Assembly (NCBI GenBank): GCA_034509425.1
Contig: JAVTVJ010000296.1
Coordinates: forward strand, 1,550,001 to 1,614,000
Direction: 5' to 3'
Source of the DNA: Eopsaltria australis
Lineage: Eukaryota > Chordata > Aves > Passeriformes > Petroicidae
Length of the DNA stretch: 64,000 nucleotides
Shown: piece after piece, positions 24,752 through 34,086 of the stretch
Numbering within the stretch: position 1 is the first letter of the stretch
Layout: every line of letters starts with the position of its first letter
Program-made: the position numbers and the translations under genes
The notes under the pieces: model-generated
The model's input: only the letters and a program-made list of their open reading frames with translations
Database searches by the model: none
Told to the model about the DNA's origin: nothing

Positions 24752-26610
24752 CTAGACGGTCGTCATGAGCTTCAGGGAGCCTGACCGAAAGCGGAGGATC
24801 TTCTTCTTGAGGTTATGGGAGGCTTTGATTTTGACAAAGGCCTTGGCCGCATTTTCATGCAGCTCCGGCGCCGTGACCGTTTGGATGGGGAGCGTCTGGA
24901 CAAACTGGGACCAAATCAGGCCCCCGCTCTCATCAGAGTCGCTGGTGGTCGTGCTCTCCCCTACGAACTCCACCTCGCTCAGGCTTGACTCGCTGTCTCC
25001 AAAGCAGTTCGTGGTGTAGTTGCTCTGCTCGTCCTCGCTTGTGTCCACCACGGTGGAGTGGAACAAGGACTCGCACTCGGCCGAGTACTCCGAGTCGCTG
25101 GCCACGTAGGCGTAGGGGCTGACGTAGGGCAGGGGCACCTGTGAGTAGACCCCCACGCCCTCCCGCCGGTTCCTCCTCGCCCTCCGCAGGGCCTCCTCGT
25201 ACGAGATCTCCGCCGACGACTTCCAGCGGCGGTAGTCGGCACGCTTGTGTTTGGGCTTGGCCACCACGACCTCCCGGCCGTGCCCGTGGGAGCGGAGGGC
25301 GGATCTGTGCAGGCCGGCCTGCCGGCCCGGGAGGCCCGGCTCCAGCGGCAAACCACTGCCTCTCTTCCCCCGCGACGAGGGCTTTTTCAGTTTCCTATTT
25401 GTATCCAATTCCTCGGGAAAGCGGCACTTCTTGCCCACCGGTTTGGCTTTCTCCCGCAAGGTCTGTGAGCTGTTTTCCACCCCGTTGGCAAGGTGGGACC
25501 TGTGTTTCAAAGCAGAGCTTTTCAAAATCTTGACGTTGCGGGTGCCTTTGTGAAGCTTCATGCTTTGCTGCTGGGCTGGGATGTACTGGGCGTTCACCAG
25601 CAGCCCATCATCCAGGCTCTGCGAGGAAGAGCCCTCGCTTTTGAAATCCAGCGCGGGCCTCTCCTCGACAGCCGGCGATGAGGAGCGAGCCGCCTGCAAG
25701 CTGCTCTTCAACAGGATCTTTTTGGGAGGTTGGCTGACCCTGTTCTCCGGCTGCAGCACCACAGGCTTCCCTGGGGTCTCTTTGGGGGATGCAGCAAAGA
25801 GCTGGCCATTCTCCTTGGGGACATCCCCAGCTGTGGTTGCAGTGTTGCGGGCCAGCTCTGGCGGTGCTGGTTTGATGTTCCGTGGCAGGTGCTTGCTTTG
25901 GAGTTCCGTTGTTGTGCCGGGTGGGAAAGCTGCTGGCAAAGGGGCCTTCCTACTCTCCAGCTGCTCCCCAGCTGGCTCCCTTGGCCTCTGCTTTAATGGG
26001 GAGGGAGCTGTGTGCTCCGGAGCAGGGGTCCCACCGGGAGGCAAACACACCGGCTTGGAGCTCTTCAAGTTCACCACGTTACCGTGGGCCACCATCGCTG
26101 CCGGCTGCCGGACGCACATGCTCCCGTGCCTCAAGATCCCTTTGGTGGCATCGGCGTTGAGACTCGTCCGGGGTTTGTTAGTCCTTACTGCGTGAGTCTT
26201 TTTCTGAACCAGGCCTAAGATGTAGCTGTCTATCCTCTTGCTGGTGGAAGGGCACGGAGCCGGCCAGGAGCTCTGCGGGGGGAAGGCGTTGGCGGATTGT
26301 CCCGAGTCCGTCTCGGATGGGGTGCAAACGTCGCTCATATCGCAAGTGAGCCTCTCCTCTTCTCGCTGGGGGTTCTCAGTCACGGGGAGGAGGAACATGG
26401 GGCTCTGCACAGCCACGGCGTGGAGCGGGCTGGGGTAGCGGTAGATGTCGTTCCCGTTTTTAGACACCAGATCGCACTGGTACTTGGGGTGTACATCTGC
26501 AACGACATCGAGGGAATTTGAGTGCGGTGTGGATAAAGAGCGACAGACAGAGCCTGCGGTCTGGTCCTCATGCTGGCCTTCCTTATTATAGTCCATCCAG
26601 CCTATGAGAT
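24752..26610 (-). CDS. DACT1: DACT1 coding exon 4 (residues 216-834, terminal exon)
   Basis: 1859 bp, about three quarters of the protein, as in other vertebrates. Acceptor TTTCAG lies at 26611-26616. The frame starts [12 protein letters not shown] and runs without interruption to the stop at 24754-24752. It contains [19 protein letters not shown] (262-280), the KPRTS block after KKTHAVRTN (352-365), a poorly conserved Pro/Ser-rich middle, [16 protein letters not shown], the strongly conserved [20 protein letters not shown] (674-693), [18 protein letters not shown] (715-732) and the C-terminal [18 protein letters not shown] then LKLMTTV. Confidence 0.97.
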
Positions 26611-29600
26611 CTGAAAGGCATTTTAGAAGAGTTTAGAGAGCCTGCCAGGGACAGCTGTGCTACGTTCTTAATGTGCTGCCAAGGACGCCGGCCCAGCTAC
26701 GCACACGATGCAAAGCTTTAACTACAGCAGCAGCAATTTTGCAACCAGGGGTGCTGTTCAAGCAATATAAAAAGCAGCACAGTCCTTCTGTGGGTCTCTC
26801 TTTCACTGCATCTATGTGGGATTTACCACGTGGTTAAAACAATAAAAATCACAGCCCTAATGAGAACATGTACAGTGGTTTCAAACCTGTGCCCAGGTTG
26901 TTAAGATCTTCCTATCTTCCTTTCAAGCCACCCAGAAGTCTGCAGGGGTCTCTTATATGTTACACAGTCACCTGTGAAACTCTCTGCAGGCCTCAGCACA
27001 TATGAATTTTATATTTTACTTTGCTAAATCCAAAGAGAAACATAAAAAATACAGACAAGACAATAATTAATTCTTGTAGCTTATTGAGAAATTTCACTTC
27101 CAGATTCTTTCAAGCATATGTCAGGTTAGGAAAAAAAATCCAGATTTAATTTTATTGTTGTTTTTATTATTGTTGCTACTATTATTATCATAATATTTAT
27201 AGCAACGCTAATAGTAATAACAGATGCTCCTTTGGAGTGATAAGGGGTTAAAGAATGGGAAACAGGCTCATGTTTTCACACAAGTACAAGGAGTGCAGGT
27301 CAATCCAGCTGACATCCTAGCCTTGGCTCTGCAAAGAGAGTTCTGCCAGAGAAACCCAGTGCGTTTCAAGATGCATGAGTCAGATGTAATGGCTAAGGAG
27401 CTTACTAGAGAGGTAAGCGACCTTAAGAGCAGGGCTTCCACCCAAGCACCTGAGATTATTATTATTTTTTTAAGCTTAAGTTGCCCTTGTCTTCTTGGGT
27501 AGGGGTACAATCTAAATGATCCTCTGCCAGTCCTGTTTTCTGCCCTTGGGCTGGAAACTTCAGCCAGGGTACTCCAATTGGAATGCTCAGTGCTCATCAC
27601 TTATTTAAGGCTTATTTCAAAGAGGTCTCATGGGCATTCATGAAATTTGCTGATAGAGATGATGTTCCTGTGTGAGCAGGAGAGGAAGAACAGGAAAGTT
27701 AAGAGCATAAGCTTCCTCCAGATCACCTCTCAGTTTTCCAGCACTTCCTAAATTCTATTTTGGCTTCAAGGAATGTTGACAAAAAGACATTCTTGGAACT
27801 TGTCAGTGTGTGGAATTTCATTCCTGAAAGTGAGACTGCATGAATAATGAGAGGTTTAAGTTTTTGTGGTGTATACAGGAAAACAGCAATGCTATCAGCT
27901 GGAATTCCTTCTGCGGTTTTTTTTAAAATGTATGGCCCATGAAAATCACATACACCTTACAACAGGGAGCATTAAATTACCTCAAGCTGCTCACAGGAAA
28001 ACTTAGAGGACTTGTCAGCATCTCAGAATGAATGTATCCCAGGCTGTATTTTCCCAGTTCAGAAACGGAAGAGCATGAATTATTCTGTCCTTGATTCACA
28101 ACAAATCACTGTAAGTTAACCTTAAAGAGCAGAATGCAAATTGGAAATACTGCGGTTGGAATCATCCTTCCCAACCCAGAATGAGCTAAAGCTTTTGAAA
28201 ATGTCTGCAGTCAGTAACATTTGATCACACCAGTCCTATTGAAGTGTCTTTTCTGGAGAACAGAGGAGGCCTTCCTATTGAACCATCCCACACATCAAGG
28301 CTTGCATCTTCAGACTGGTGTCCAAGGAAAGTTCACAGCTCTCTGGCAAAGAGACAAAATGCACCTGCTCTGTTCATGATGTCTATTAGTCTATGCTATA
28401 TAAATGCAGGACACGCCTCACCCTGCTCACCTGGGGCTCAAGGACCACCAGAATTGACAAAATGACTGCTAAAAACAGCCTGACATGTGCCCTGACCCCC
28501 TAAAACAGGTAGCTAGCTCCTCACTCTGTGACTTTAATGCTGACATGGCTAGGAACTATTGTTAATTATTGCTATTCACTAAAAATGCTTTTCTAAAGAA
28601 AACCACGAGAAATCAGCTGACTGATGTGTTTCTGTGTACAGGTACCACTGCCCTCTGCTGGGTAGAGCAGCTGTCATATCTCCACATGCCATTTTCATGT
28701 TTTCAGAGTGACATATTCACGTGTAAGGCTGGACCAGTGGAGGGCAAAGAGTCCTGCCTCATGACCCATGCACGTGAGAGGCACTGGGATCTTTTCAGAG
28801 CATAATATGGCACATGAAAGGAAGAAGGGTTAATCCAACCCAGGTACTCCTGAGGCAGTATTTCCAAAGCCAAAGCCACCTCCTGGAGTATGATGTATTC
28901 GACCTGCTTTTACTATACCTGCAGATTTAGGGCGTCCATCTGAGATATTCAGTGTTGCCTCCAAAGGGCTGCAAAAGCAAGTGCTAGAATGGCAACTGGA
29001 TAAACACTCACTGAAGACAGAGTTAGATGAATTGGAAAGCGATCCAGAAGCTCCATCACTCAGCTCATAAAACCCTATAAAAATAAGAGTTTGGATTTAT
29101 ATTAGTTATGTCTACACAAAGTTACTATTTGTGTCCCTAGAAAGGCAGTCAAGCTGGTGTTTGAGTTGGCTTGCTCCTACACAAGTAGTTCTGGGATTTC
29201 ATTCAGTCACCCCAAAACCAGCCCACAATTTAGTAATGTCCTCATCGCCATGAATTTACTTTGTTTAAAAGTAAAGCACTTAAAACAGCAGAACTTACCT
29301 TAGCAGATGGATTTTTTTTTTAAACTTTACAAGGGTTGGGGTTCTAACTCTTACAGGGATTTTCAGATTTTAGCAACAAGGATCCAGGCTGTCTTTGGCA
29401 GCCCACTCATTTAATAGTCTGTTATACTTCCAAGACAGGCTCTCCAACTATTACTTAACTACAAAAGTGTTGGGCCCAATGCTATCCATTACTTTCCTCA
29501 AAGTTCTGGAGATAAACATAGTATTTGTGGATGACAGGAAAGAAGGAAAATAGTAAATAATGTGCAGGCACATAGAATTTAATTTTCTGGTAAACTGGGA

Positions 29601-32600
29601 CTACTCCAGGAAAAATGACACACCACAACCAAAATTTAAATTGTTCATTTAGGAATAAGGAATGCAGAGCATGCCTGCAGAATGGGGATGCATCCTGGAA
29701 AACAATAATCCTGGAAAGGGCTTAGTCAGCGTGGAAAAGCAGCTCAATCAAGCTTAATGATATGGTAAAAAAAAAAAAAAAAGCTAATGAGATTGTTGGA
29801 TGTATAAAGAGACTAATGAATAGCAGCAGGGAAATGACTTCAGCAGTCTACATGGCCCTGGTAAGAAACATTGGAATGGTGAGCCCAGTCCTTGAATCCA
29901 GCACGCTTAAAACAAAGCTAAAAAATTGGAAAGAGGCCACCGAGCTATTTAGGAGCTTGGAAAAATGCCTTAAAGTGAATGACTTCAAGAACTTGACCTG
30001 TTTAGCTCATCAAATGAAAGCCAGGAAATATACTGTATAGCACCTCCAAGAGGAGGAAAAGCTGGGTATTAGAAAAGACCTTTCTTTAGGGGAGAAAAGG
30101 ATATAAAAATATTAGTGCTGGAATAAGTCAGATTCAGACTAGAAATCAGCAATGGCTTTAAGAATTGCAAGTTGGAGGATTCTCCACTTTTTAGTGTGCT
30201 CAGAACAAGTCCAGAGGCCTTTAGGAAAGGCTCCCCATAGTCAAATACCACTTCCTGGCTTCAACACAGTTAGAATGAGATGAAATTCAATAAATGGGGG
30301 ATGAAATTGTTTGATTCCATGTTCCTTTCTGGTGTATGACCACTTTTGATACCTTCCTCCTGATGGTGGTGCTTCTTTTCACCATTTTTCCTTCAGCCTC
30401 CTCCCTAATATACAGGACAATTAGAACTTTTTGAACTAATGTGAGGGTGGCCTCGAAAAAACAAATGCCCCAAACACTAAAAATCTAATTAAGCTTGCAA
30501 TGCTCCTCTGAAAGAGCAAACAGCAGCTTTTCCAGTGGTCAGTGAGCTCCGTTAGTAGGAATTAATTATCAGAGAGTGAATGAGCTGAAAACTCCAGCAC
30601 TAAAATCTACAATCAGTTTAATTTTGGGTCCCAAGGGAGGGTGAATTTTGCTGAGCACTGCCTTTACCTGAACTTGGCCGACTGTCTGTCTCCAGGTGTT
30701 CATCTGTCGTTTTTTCCACGTCCAGGCGGAGATCACTTATTTGCTTATCCAGCTCTTGTAACTGATTTAACAACCCAGCATCCCTCCTCCTCAAGCAGTT
30801 CTGGAAAAGAAGAGGACAAAGAACATCAGCTCCTTCAGTGGGGCAGATGTGAAGGGGTCCCAAAGACCAACAGACTTCTCTATCCAAGCCTTGTGAAACA
30901 CCTTGTCGATATTCTTTTATATAAAAACCGAACAAAGCCCTGACGTTTTAGATGGATGCTCTGGATAAATACTTAACTGAAGAATCATGCAGGCACTTCA
31001 TCCCAGCCTGTTCCAGGCAGCTCTGCACGAGGAGCATGTTCCACAGCTCAGGAAGGCCAACAGGCTGTGCTGACCACAGCTGTAAGGACAAAGCTGGATT
31101 GTGTGACACGGCCAAAGCAGACCTGCGCACAAGGAACGGGCAAGGACGGCCATGCCAGCCTAGCAGGGCACGTTCCCCACCACACTGGTGTTACTCAAAG
31201 ATCACATCTGCTCACACAATGGCACCAAACAGCTCTGCCAACAAGTGCCCGTGGTGTGGGAACCGCCTTGTTCTGCTGCACATTATGAGCTTAGAGTCCA
31301 CCATCCAGAGAGTAAGATTCCCAGGGCTGGGATCACAGCCCTTTTATTAGTTTTGCAGTGCAGCAGGAAGGAAGAGTAATTCTTCCTCTTCTCCCATTAT
31401 AATAGCATTAAATTGCTGCGAGATGAATTTTAAGGCTATTTATGAAGGTAATTTGATGGCATAAAATAAGCAATAAGAAATTATTTTGCAAGGCACTCAT
31501 TAACCCACGGTCAACACAATCAGTTTCCCCCTGAGTATTGTAATGTTGCTTATCCATCATCTGTTCCTTTAATTGCTCTGGCTTTGGGGAGAGGGGAGGA
31601 GGCAGGAGGAAGGTTCATCTACTTTTGTTTCTTCAAGTGCCTCATTTGATTGGCACCCAGGGGTGCTCGGATACATTCATTGCAATGAGTTTTGATGCTC
31701 ACAGCTGGACTAGTTCTAAACCCTTTAAATCCAGGACAATCTTTTCCATGGAGTGGCCCAGTCAGAGAATTATAAAATGGTTTGGGTTGGAAGGAACCCT
31801 AAAGATCATCTCATTCCAACCTCTTTGGCACGGGCAGGGATGCCTTCCACTAGGCCAGGTTGCTCAGAGCCCTGTCCAGCCCGGCCTTGGGCAAAGGGAG
31901 AGCAGATTCTAAAAGCACTGGCAAGCACTGGTTGAAGACGTGCTGGCGTTTAAGACCATCCTTTGGAGAACCAAAGGGGCGATCCCAAGCGTTCTCCCCC
32001 ATTCCTGCGGGAGCGGGGCTGGCTGGCAGCCAGGCTGGCGGAGGTGATGGGTTCAAGGGATGACTTCGCTGCGCCACCTACTGCCACCATTGCCCCCTCC
32101 CCCAGGCAGCATTGCATCTGGATCCAATCTGCAATGTCAAGTGCACAAATTAAAGTGCTACCACAAATCCCCGGGTTTTTCTGGGGTTTTTTGTTTGATT
32201 TTTTTTGAGTAATGATTCCGTGGTCCTTCACTACGGCTCTCGGCCGGCAGCCAGCCCCTTCTCAGTGGAAAAAATAATTTATTTTTTATCTTTTTAAGAG
32301 GGAAATAACCCTAACCTAACTAAACCAAAAGGGTAACAAGAAAAAAAAAAAAAAAAGAAGAAGGAAAAACGGGGGGCGGGGAAAAGGAAAAAATCAGGGA
32401 AATAAATCACGCAATCCAACTTCTCCCTGGGTGAAAGCAAATGCTGAGCCGCGCACAAAGAGCGCCAGGCACAGCTGTACGCTATTTTCATTGAAAAATG
32501 ATCTGCCGCTTCATGCCGCCCTCCATCTCTTCCCACACCAGCTCCAAAGCGCGTCCTCCAACAAAAGCATCCCTTCTTCACGGGCCCGATCCTGCCGCTG

Positions 32601-33361
32601 CCCGAGCGCCCGCTGCCTCCTCTCGGGGCTGGGACCCGGGAGCTGCCTCCCAACTTCCATTCATGGCAACGGCGGCGCCTCTCTTGCCATGAATGGAAGT
32701 GGGACAGCCGGCCAGGCTCCGGGACCCGAAGGGAACCGTGCGGCCACCGGCACCACGCCGGCTCGACCCGGCCACCTCCGAGCTGTCACCGCCCGCCGCC
32801 TCACCTGCGCGCCGTGCCGGGTGACAGCGGGCCGGGGGTGCTGCCCGCGGGCGTTCCCAGCTCCCTTCTGGCCCCTCGGCGGGCAGGACCCGCGGGTGAC
32901 ACCGACCCGCGGGGACCGAGCGAGCGCGCATCCCCCGGCGCTCCCCGCCCGCATCCCGCGGCGTTCGCCACTCGCATCCCGCGGCGCCCCCCGCCCCCGC
33001 TCACCAGCTGCCTCCGCAGGAGGAGGATGTTCTCCTCCAGGAACTTCTCCTCCAGGCTGCGCGGCGGCGGCCCCTCTGCCGGCGGCTCCCCGCGGCCGCC
33101 CTGCGCCCCGGGCCCCGCTCCCGCCGGCCGCCGCAGCAGGAGGCTCTTCACCAGCAGCTCCTGCCGCTGCCGCAGGTACTCCAGCTCGCCCAGCCCGGCC
33201 AGCGTGGCCTCCAGCCGCTCCCGGGTGCGCTGCCGCTCCGCCTCCGCTTCGCCCTTCTCCCGCCAGCGCGCATCGGGCTCCCGCGGCGCCCCCGCGGGTC
33301 CCCCCGCCGCCTGCCCCGGCCCCGCCGCCGCCGCGGCGCTCGCCACGGGGCTCGCCTTCAT
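24752..33361 (-). CDS. DACT1: DACT1 (Dapper1), four coding exons, 834 aa
   Basis: Cytoplasmic and nuclear scaffold protein that binds Dishevelled and modulates Wnt/beta-catenin and planar-polarity signalling (known for the family). Join of 33005-33361, 30668-30800, 28919-29074 and 24752-26610: 2505 bp, 834 aa, against 836 aa for human DACT1 as I recall it. Visible parts: Ala/Gly-rich N-terminus (1-30); leucine-rich coiled-coil segment (about 102-160, across exons 1-2); Ser-rich exon 3 (165-215); a conserved block near 262-290; hydrophobic [13 protein letters not shown] (341-353), resembling the family's nuclear-export region; basic AKPKHKR (about 666-672); acidic Ser/Asp-rich tract (about 718-775); C-terminal PDZ ligand MTTV (831-834). 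RSLSTP (239-244) and RFRS (822-825) match the phosphorylation/14-3-3 sites I recall for mammalian Dapper1. All junctions have GT-AG ends and consistent phase (0, 1, 1). MTTV occurs in all DACT paralogues; the N-terminus and exon 2-4 blocks point to DACT1 rather than DACT2 or DACT3. Confidence 0.96.
25060..25450 (-). other. DACT1: CpG-rich segment inside DACT1 exon 4
   Basis: Within the coding exon the CpG density rises strongly over roughly 400 bp, with many CG dinucleotides at third positions of Arg, Ser, Ala and Pro codons. It encodes a strongly conserved basic/acidic part of the C-terminal region. This may be a small intragenic CpG island or a result of codon composition. Confidence 0.5.
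26611..28918 (-). other. DACT1: DACT1 intron 3
   Basis: 2308 bp, GT at 28918-28917 and AG at 26612-26611. It contains an imperfect ATT/TTA-rich stretch at about 27145-27225 and short runs of ATT near 27455, but no recognised transposon and no convincing open frame. Confidence 0.9.
28919..29074 (-). CDS. DACT1: DACT1 coding exon 3 (residues 164-216)
   Basis: 156 bp, located by translating the minus strand between introns. Acceptor TTTTTATAG lies just before GGTTTTATGAG and donor GTATAG starts at 28918. It encodes [19 protein letters not shown] followed by [16 protein letters not shown], a Ser/Cys-rich segment characteristic of DACT1. The exon ends with the first base of an Asp codon completed by AT at the start of exon 4. 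No stop occurs in the used frame. Confidence 0.94.
29075..30667 (-). other. DACT1: DACT1 intron 2
   Basis: 1593 bp, GT at 30667-30666 and AG at 29076-29075. More than a third is an old CR1-like element in the orientation opposite to the gene (about 29640-30290). The rest holds no recognisable feature. Confidence 0.9.
29640..30290 (+). mobile_element. Old CR1-like LINE fragment with decayed RT C-terminus
   Basis: Located in DACT1 intron 2, antisense to the gene. Around 29784-29870 the plus-strand frame reads [13 protein letters not shown] followed by [15 protein letters not shown], which fits the conserved C-terminal part of CR1/L3-type reverse transcriptase. The frame ends at 30040 and further 3' the DNA resembles CR1 3'-UTR (CAGATTCAGACTAGAAATCAG). 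No intact protein is encoded. It is much more diverged than the other CR1 copies here. Confidence 0.65.
30668..30800 (-). CDS. DACT1: DACT1 coding exon 2 (residues 120-163 plus first base of 164)
   Basis: 133 bp. Acceptor TTTTCCAG at 30801-30808 precedes AACTGC; donor GTAAAGG starts at 30667. It encodes [19 protein letters not shown] and the following [10 protein letters not shown], the second half of the leucine-rich coiled coil used for Dapper self-association, then [10 protein letters not shown]. The last base (G) begins the glycine codon completed in exon 3. Phase fits both neighbours. Confidence 0.95.
31763..31891 (-). mobile_element. CR1 LINE 3'-end fragment
   Basis: Inverted 3' terminus followed by ATGGTTTGGGTTGGAAGGAA, then CGGGCAGGGATGCCTTCCAC and CCCGGCCTTGGG. 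Inserted in DACT1 intron 1 in the same sense as the gene. Confidence 0.93.
32653..32700. repeat. Perfect 17-bp inverted repeat (hairpin), 14-base loop
   Basis: ACTTCCATTCATGGCAA at 32653-32669 is the exact reverse complement of TTGCCATGAATGGAAGT at 32684-32700, separated by the GC-rich loop CGGCGGCGCCTCTC. It lies in intron 1 of DACT1, about 300 bp after the exon 1 donor, within the CpG island. Confidence 0.95.
33005..33361 (-). CDS. DACT1: DACT1 coding exon 1 (residues 1-119)
   Basis: Begins at ATG 33361-33359 with MKASP, matching the MKPSP start of human DACT1; a G sits at -3. The open frame continues upstream to another in-frame ATG at 33526, but those 55 residues are low-complexity Gly/Arg/Ala and do not belong to the known N-terminus, so I treat them as 5' UTR. 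Conserved pieces are RWREKGEAE (32-40), [16 protein letters not shown] (42-57) and [12 protein letters not shown] (60-71); the exon ends in the coiled-coil start [17 protein letters not shown] (103-119). The donor directly after the CTG codon is GTGAGC (33004 downwards), phase 0. GC content is very high throughout. Confidence 0.93.
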
Positions 33362-33524
33362 CGCCGGGGAGCGGGCGGCCGCCGCTGCCAGCCCTGCCCG
33401 CGGGGGCACCGCGCCGAGCCCCGCGCTGATGCCGCCGCTGCCGCCGCCGGTCGCGAATGGTCCGCGGGGCGCCCGGCTCCCTCCCCGGCTGCCACCGCCC
33501 CGCTCCCGCCCACCGCCCGCCTCC

Positions 33525-33568
33525 ATCCCTCCTCAATCCCTCCTTCATCCCTCCTTCATCCCTCCTTC
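33525..33568. repeat. Four 11-bp tandem units in a pyrimidine-rich tract
   Basis: Units ATCCCTCCTTC (first one ATCCCTCCTCA) at 33525, 33536, 33547 and 33558. The pyrimidine-rich DNA continues to about 33650. It sits 160-210 bp upstream of the DACT1 start codon, so it may lie in the 5' UTR or core promoter. Confidence 0.9.
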
Positions 33569-33784
33569 CCGCCCGCCTTCCTCCCCGCCCGGCGCGGCTC
33601 CACGCCCGCGGTCGCCCTTCTCCTCATCTTTCTCCTTCTCTCACCTCCGTCGTCCGCTCGCCGCGGCGGGGTGCGGGAAGGTGCGGGATGCGGGAGTCAA
33701 ACTGCTGACCTTCCCAAAAACTCCGTCCGTGACCTCTGGAGCCGTGCACGGCGTAGTCACGGGCCATCACAGAGTGATGACGGA

Positions 33785-33841
<57 letters not shown>
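33785..33841. repeat. (ATT)19 microsatellite
   Basis: Nineteen perfect ATT units directly joined to the 3' end of a CR1 element on its right and to the CpG island on its left. Probably length-variable between individuals. Confidence 0.97.
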
Positions 33842-34086
33842 GGATCGCAGAACGGTTTGAGTTGGGGGGATATTAAAGACCACCTCGTTCCAACCCCCCC
33901 ATGCCATGGGCAGGGACACCTTCCACTATCCCAGGCTGCTTCAATCCCCATCCAACCTGGCCTGGAACACTGCCAGGGATGGGGTAGCCACGGCTTCTCT
34001 GGGCAACCTGTCCCTCACCACCCTCACAGGGAAGAATTTCTTCCTAATTCCTAATCTAAACTTGCCCTCTGTCAGTTTAGAGCCAA
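33842..34086 (-). mobile_element. CR1 LINE 3'-end fragment next to the DACT1 promoter
   Basis: Reads AGAACGGTTTGAGTTGGGGG, then CCATGGGCAGGGACACCTTC, CACGGCTTCTCTGGGCAACC and GAATTTCTTCCTAATTCC on the plus strand, i.e. an inverted CR1 3' region of about 245 bp. The usual ATTCTATG-type tail is replaced by the ATT microsatellite. Confidence 0.92.

Larger units (their letters stand above)
30801..33004 (-). other. DACT1: DACT1 intron 1
   Basis: 2204 bp with GT at 33004-33003 and AG at 30802-30801. The first 450 bp belong to the CpG island and contain a perfect 17-bp inverted repeat (32653-32700). A poly(A)/A-rich tract lies at 32340-32375 and a CR1 3' end at 31763-31891. I see no other coding or RNA feature. 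Confidence 0.9.
32550..33780 (-). promoter_or_regulatory. DACT1: CpG island / DACT1 promoter and exon 1 region
   Basis: A sharp block of GC- and CpG-rich DNA, starting in intron 1, covering exon 1 and ending about 420 bp upstream of the start codon, where sequence changes abruptly to an ATT microsatellite. Several GC-box-like CCGCCC words lie at 33497-33520 and 33569-33590. No TATA box is evident, which fits a CpG-island promoter with dispersed starts. The transcription start is not determined; it probably lies between about 33400 and 33750. Confidence 0.7.

Noticed and set aside
25560..26195. 211-codon open frame on the plus strand
   Set aside because: Lies exactly opposite DACT1 exon 4; a shadow of a GC-rich coding strand with no recognisable domain.
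32309..32322. Telomere-like CCCTAACCTAAC
   Set aside because: Only about two irregular units; too short to be a telomeric repeat.
32431..33860. Open frames of 241-348 codons on both strands around exon 1
   Set aside because: Long frames are expected in a CpG island where stops are rare; products are Pro/Ala/Arg/Gly low-complexity. Only the DACT1 exon 1 frame has homology and a correct splice donor.
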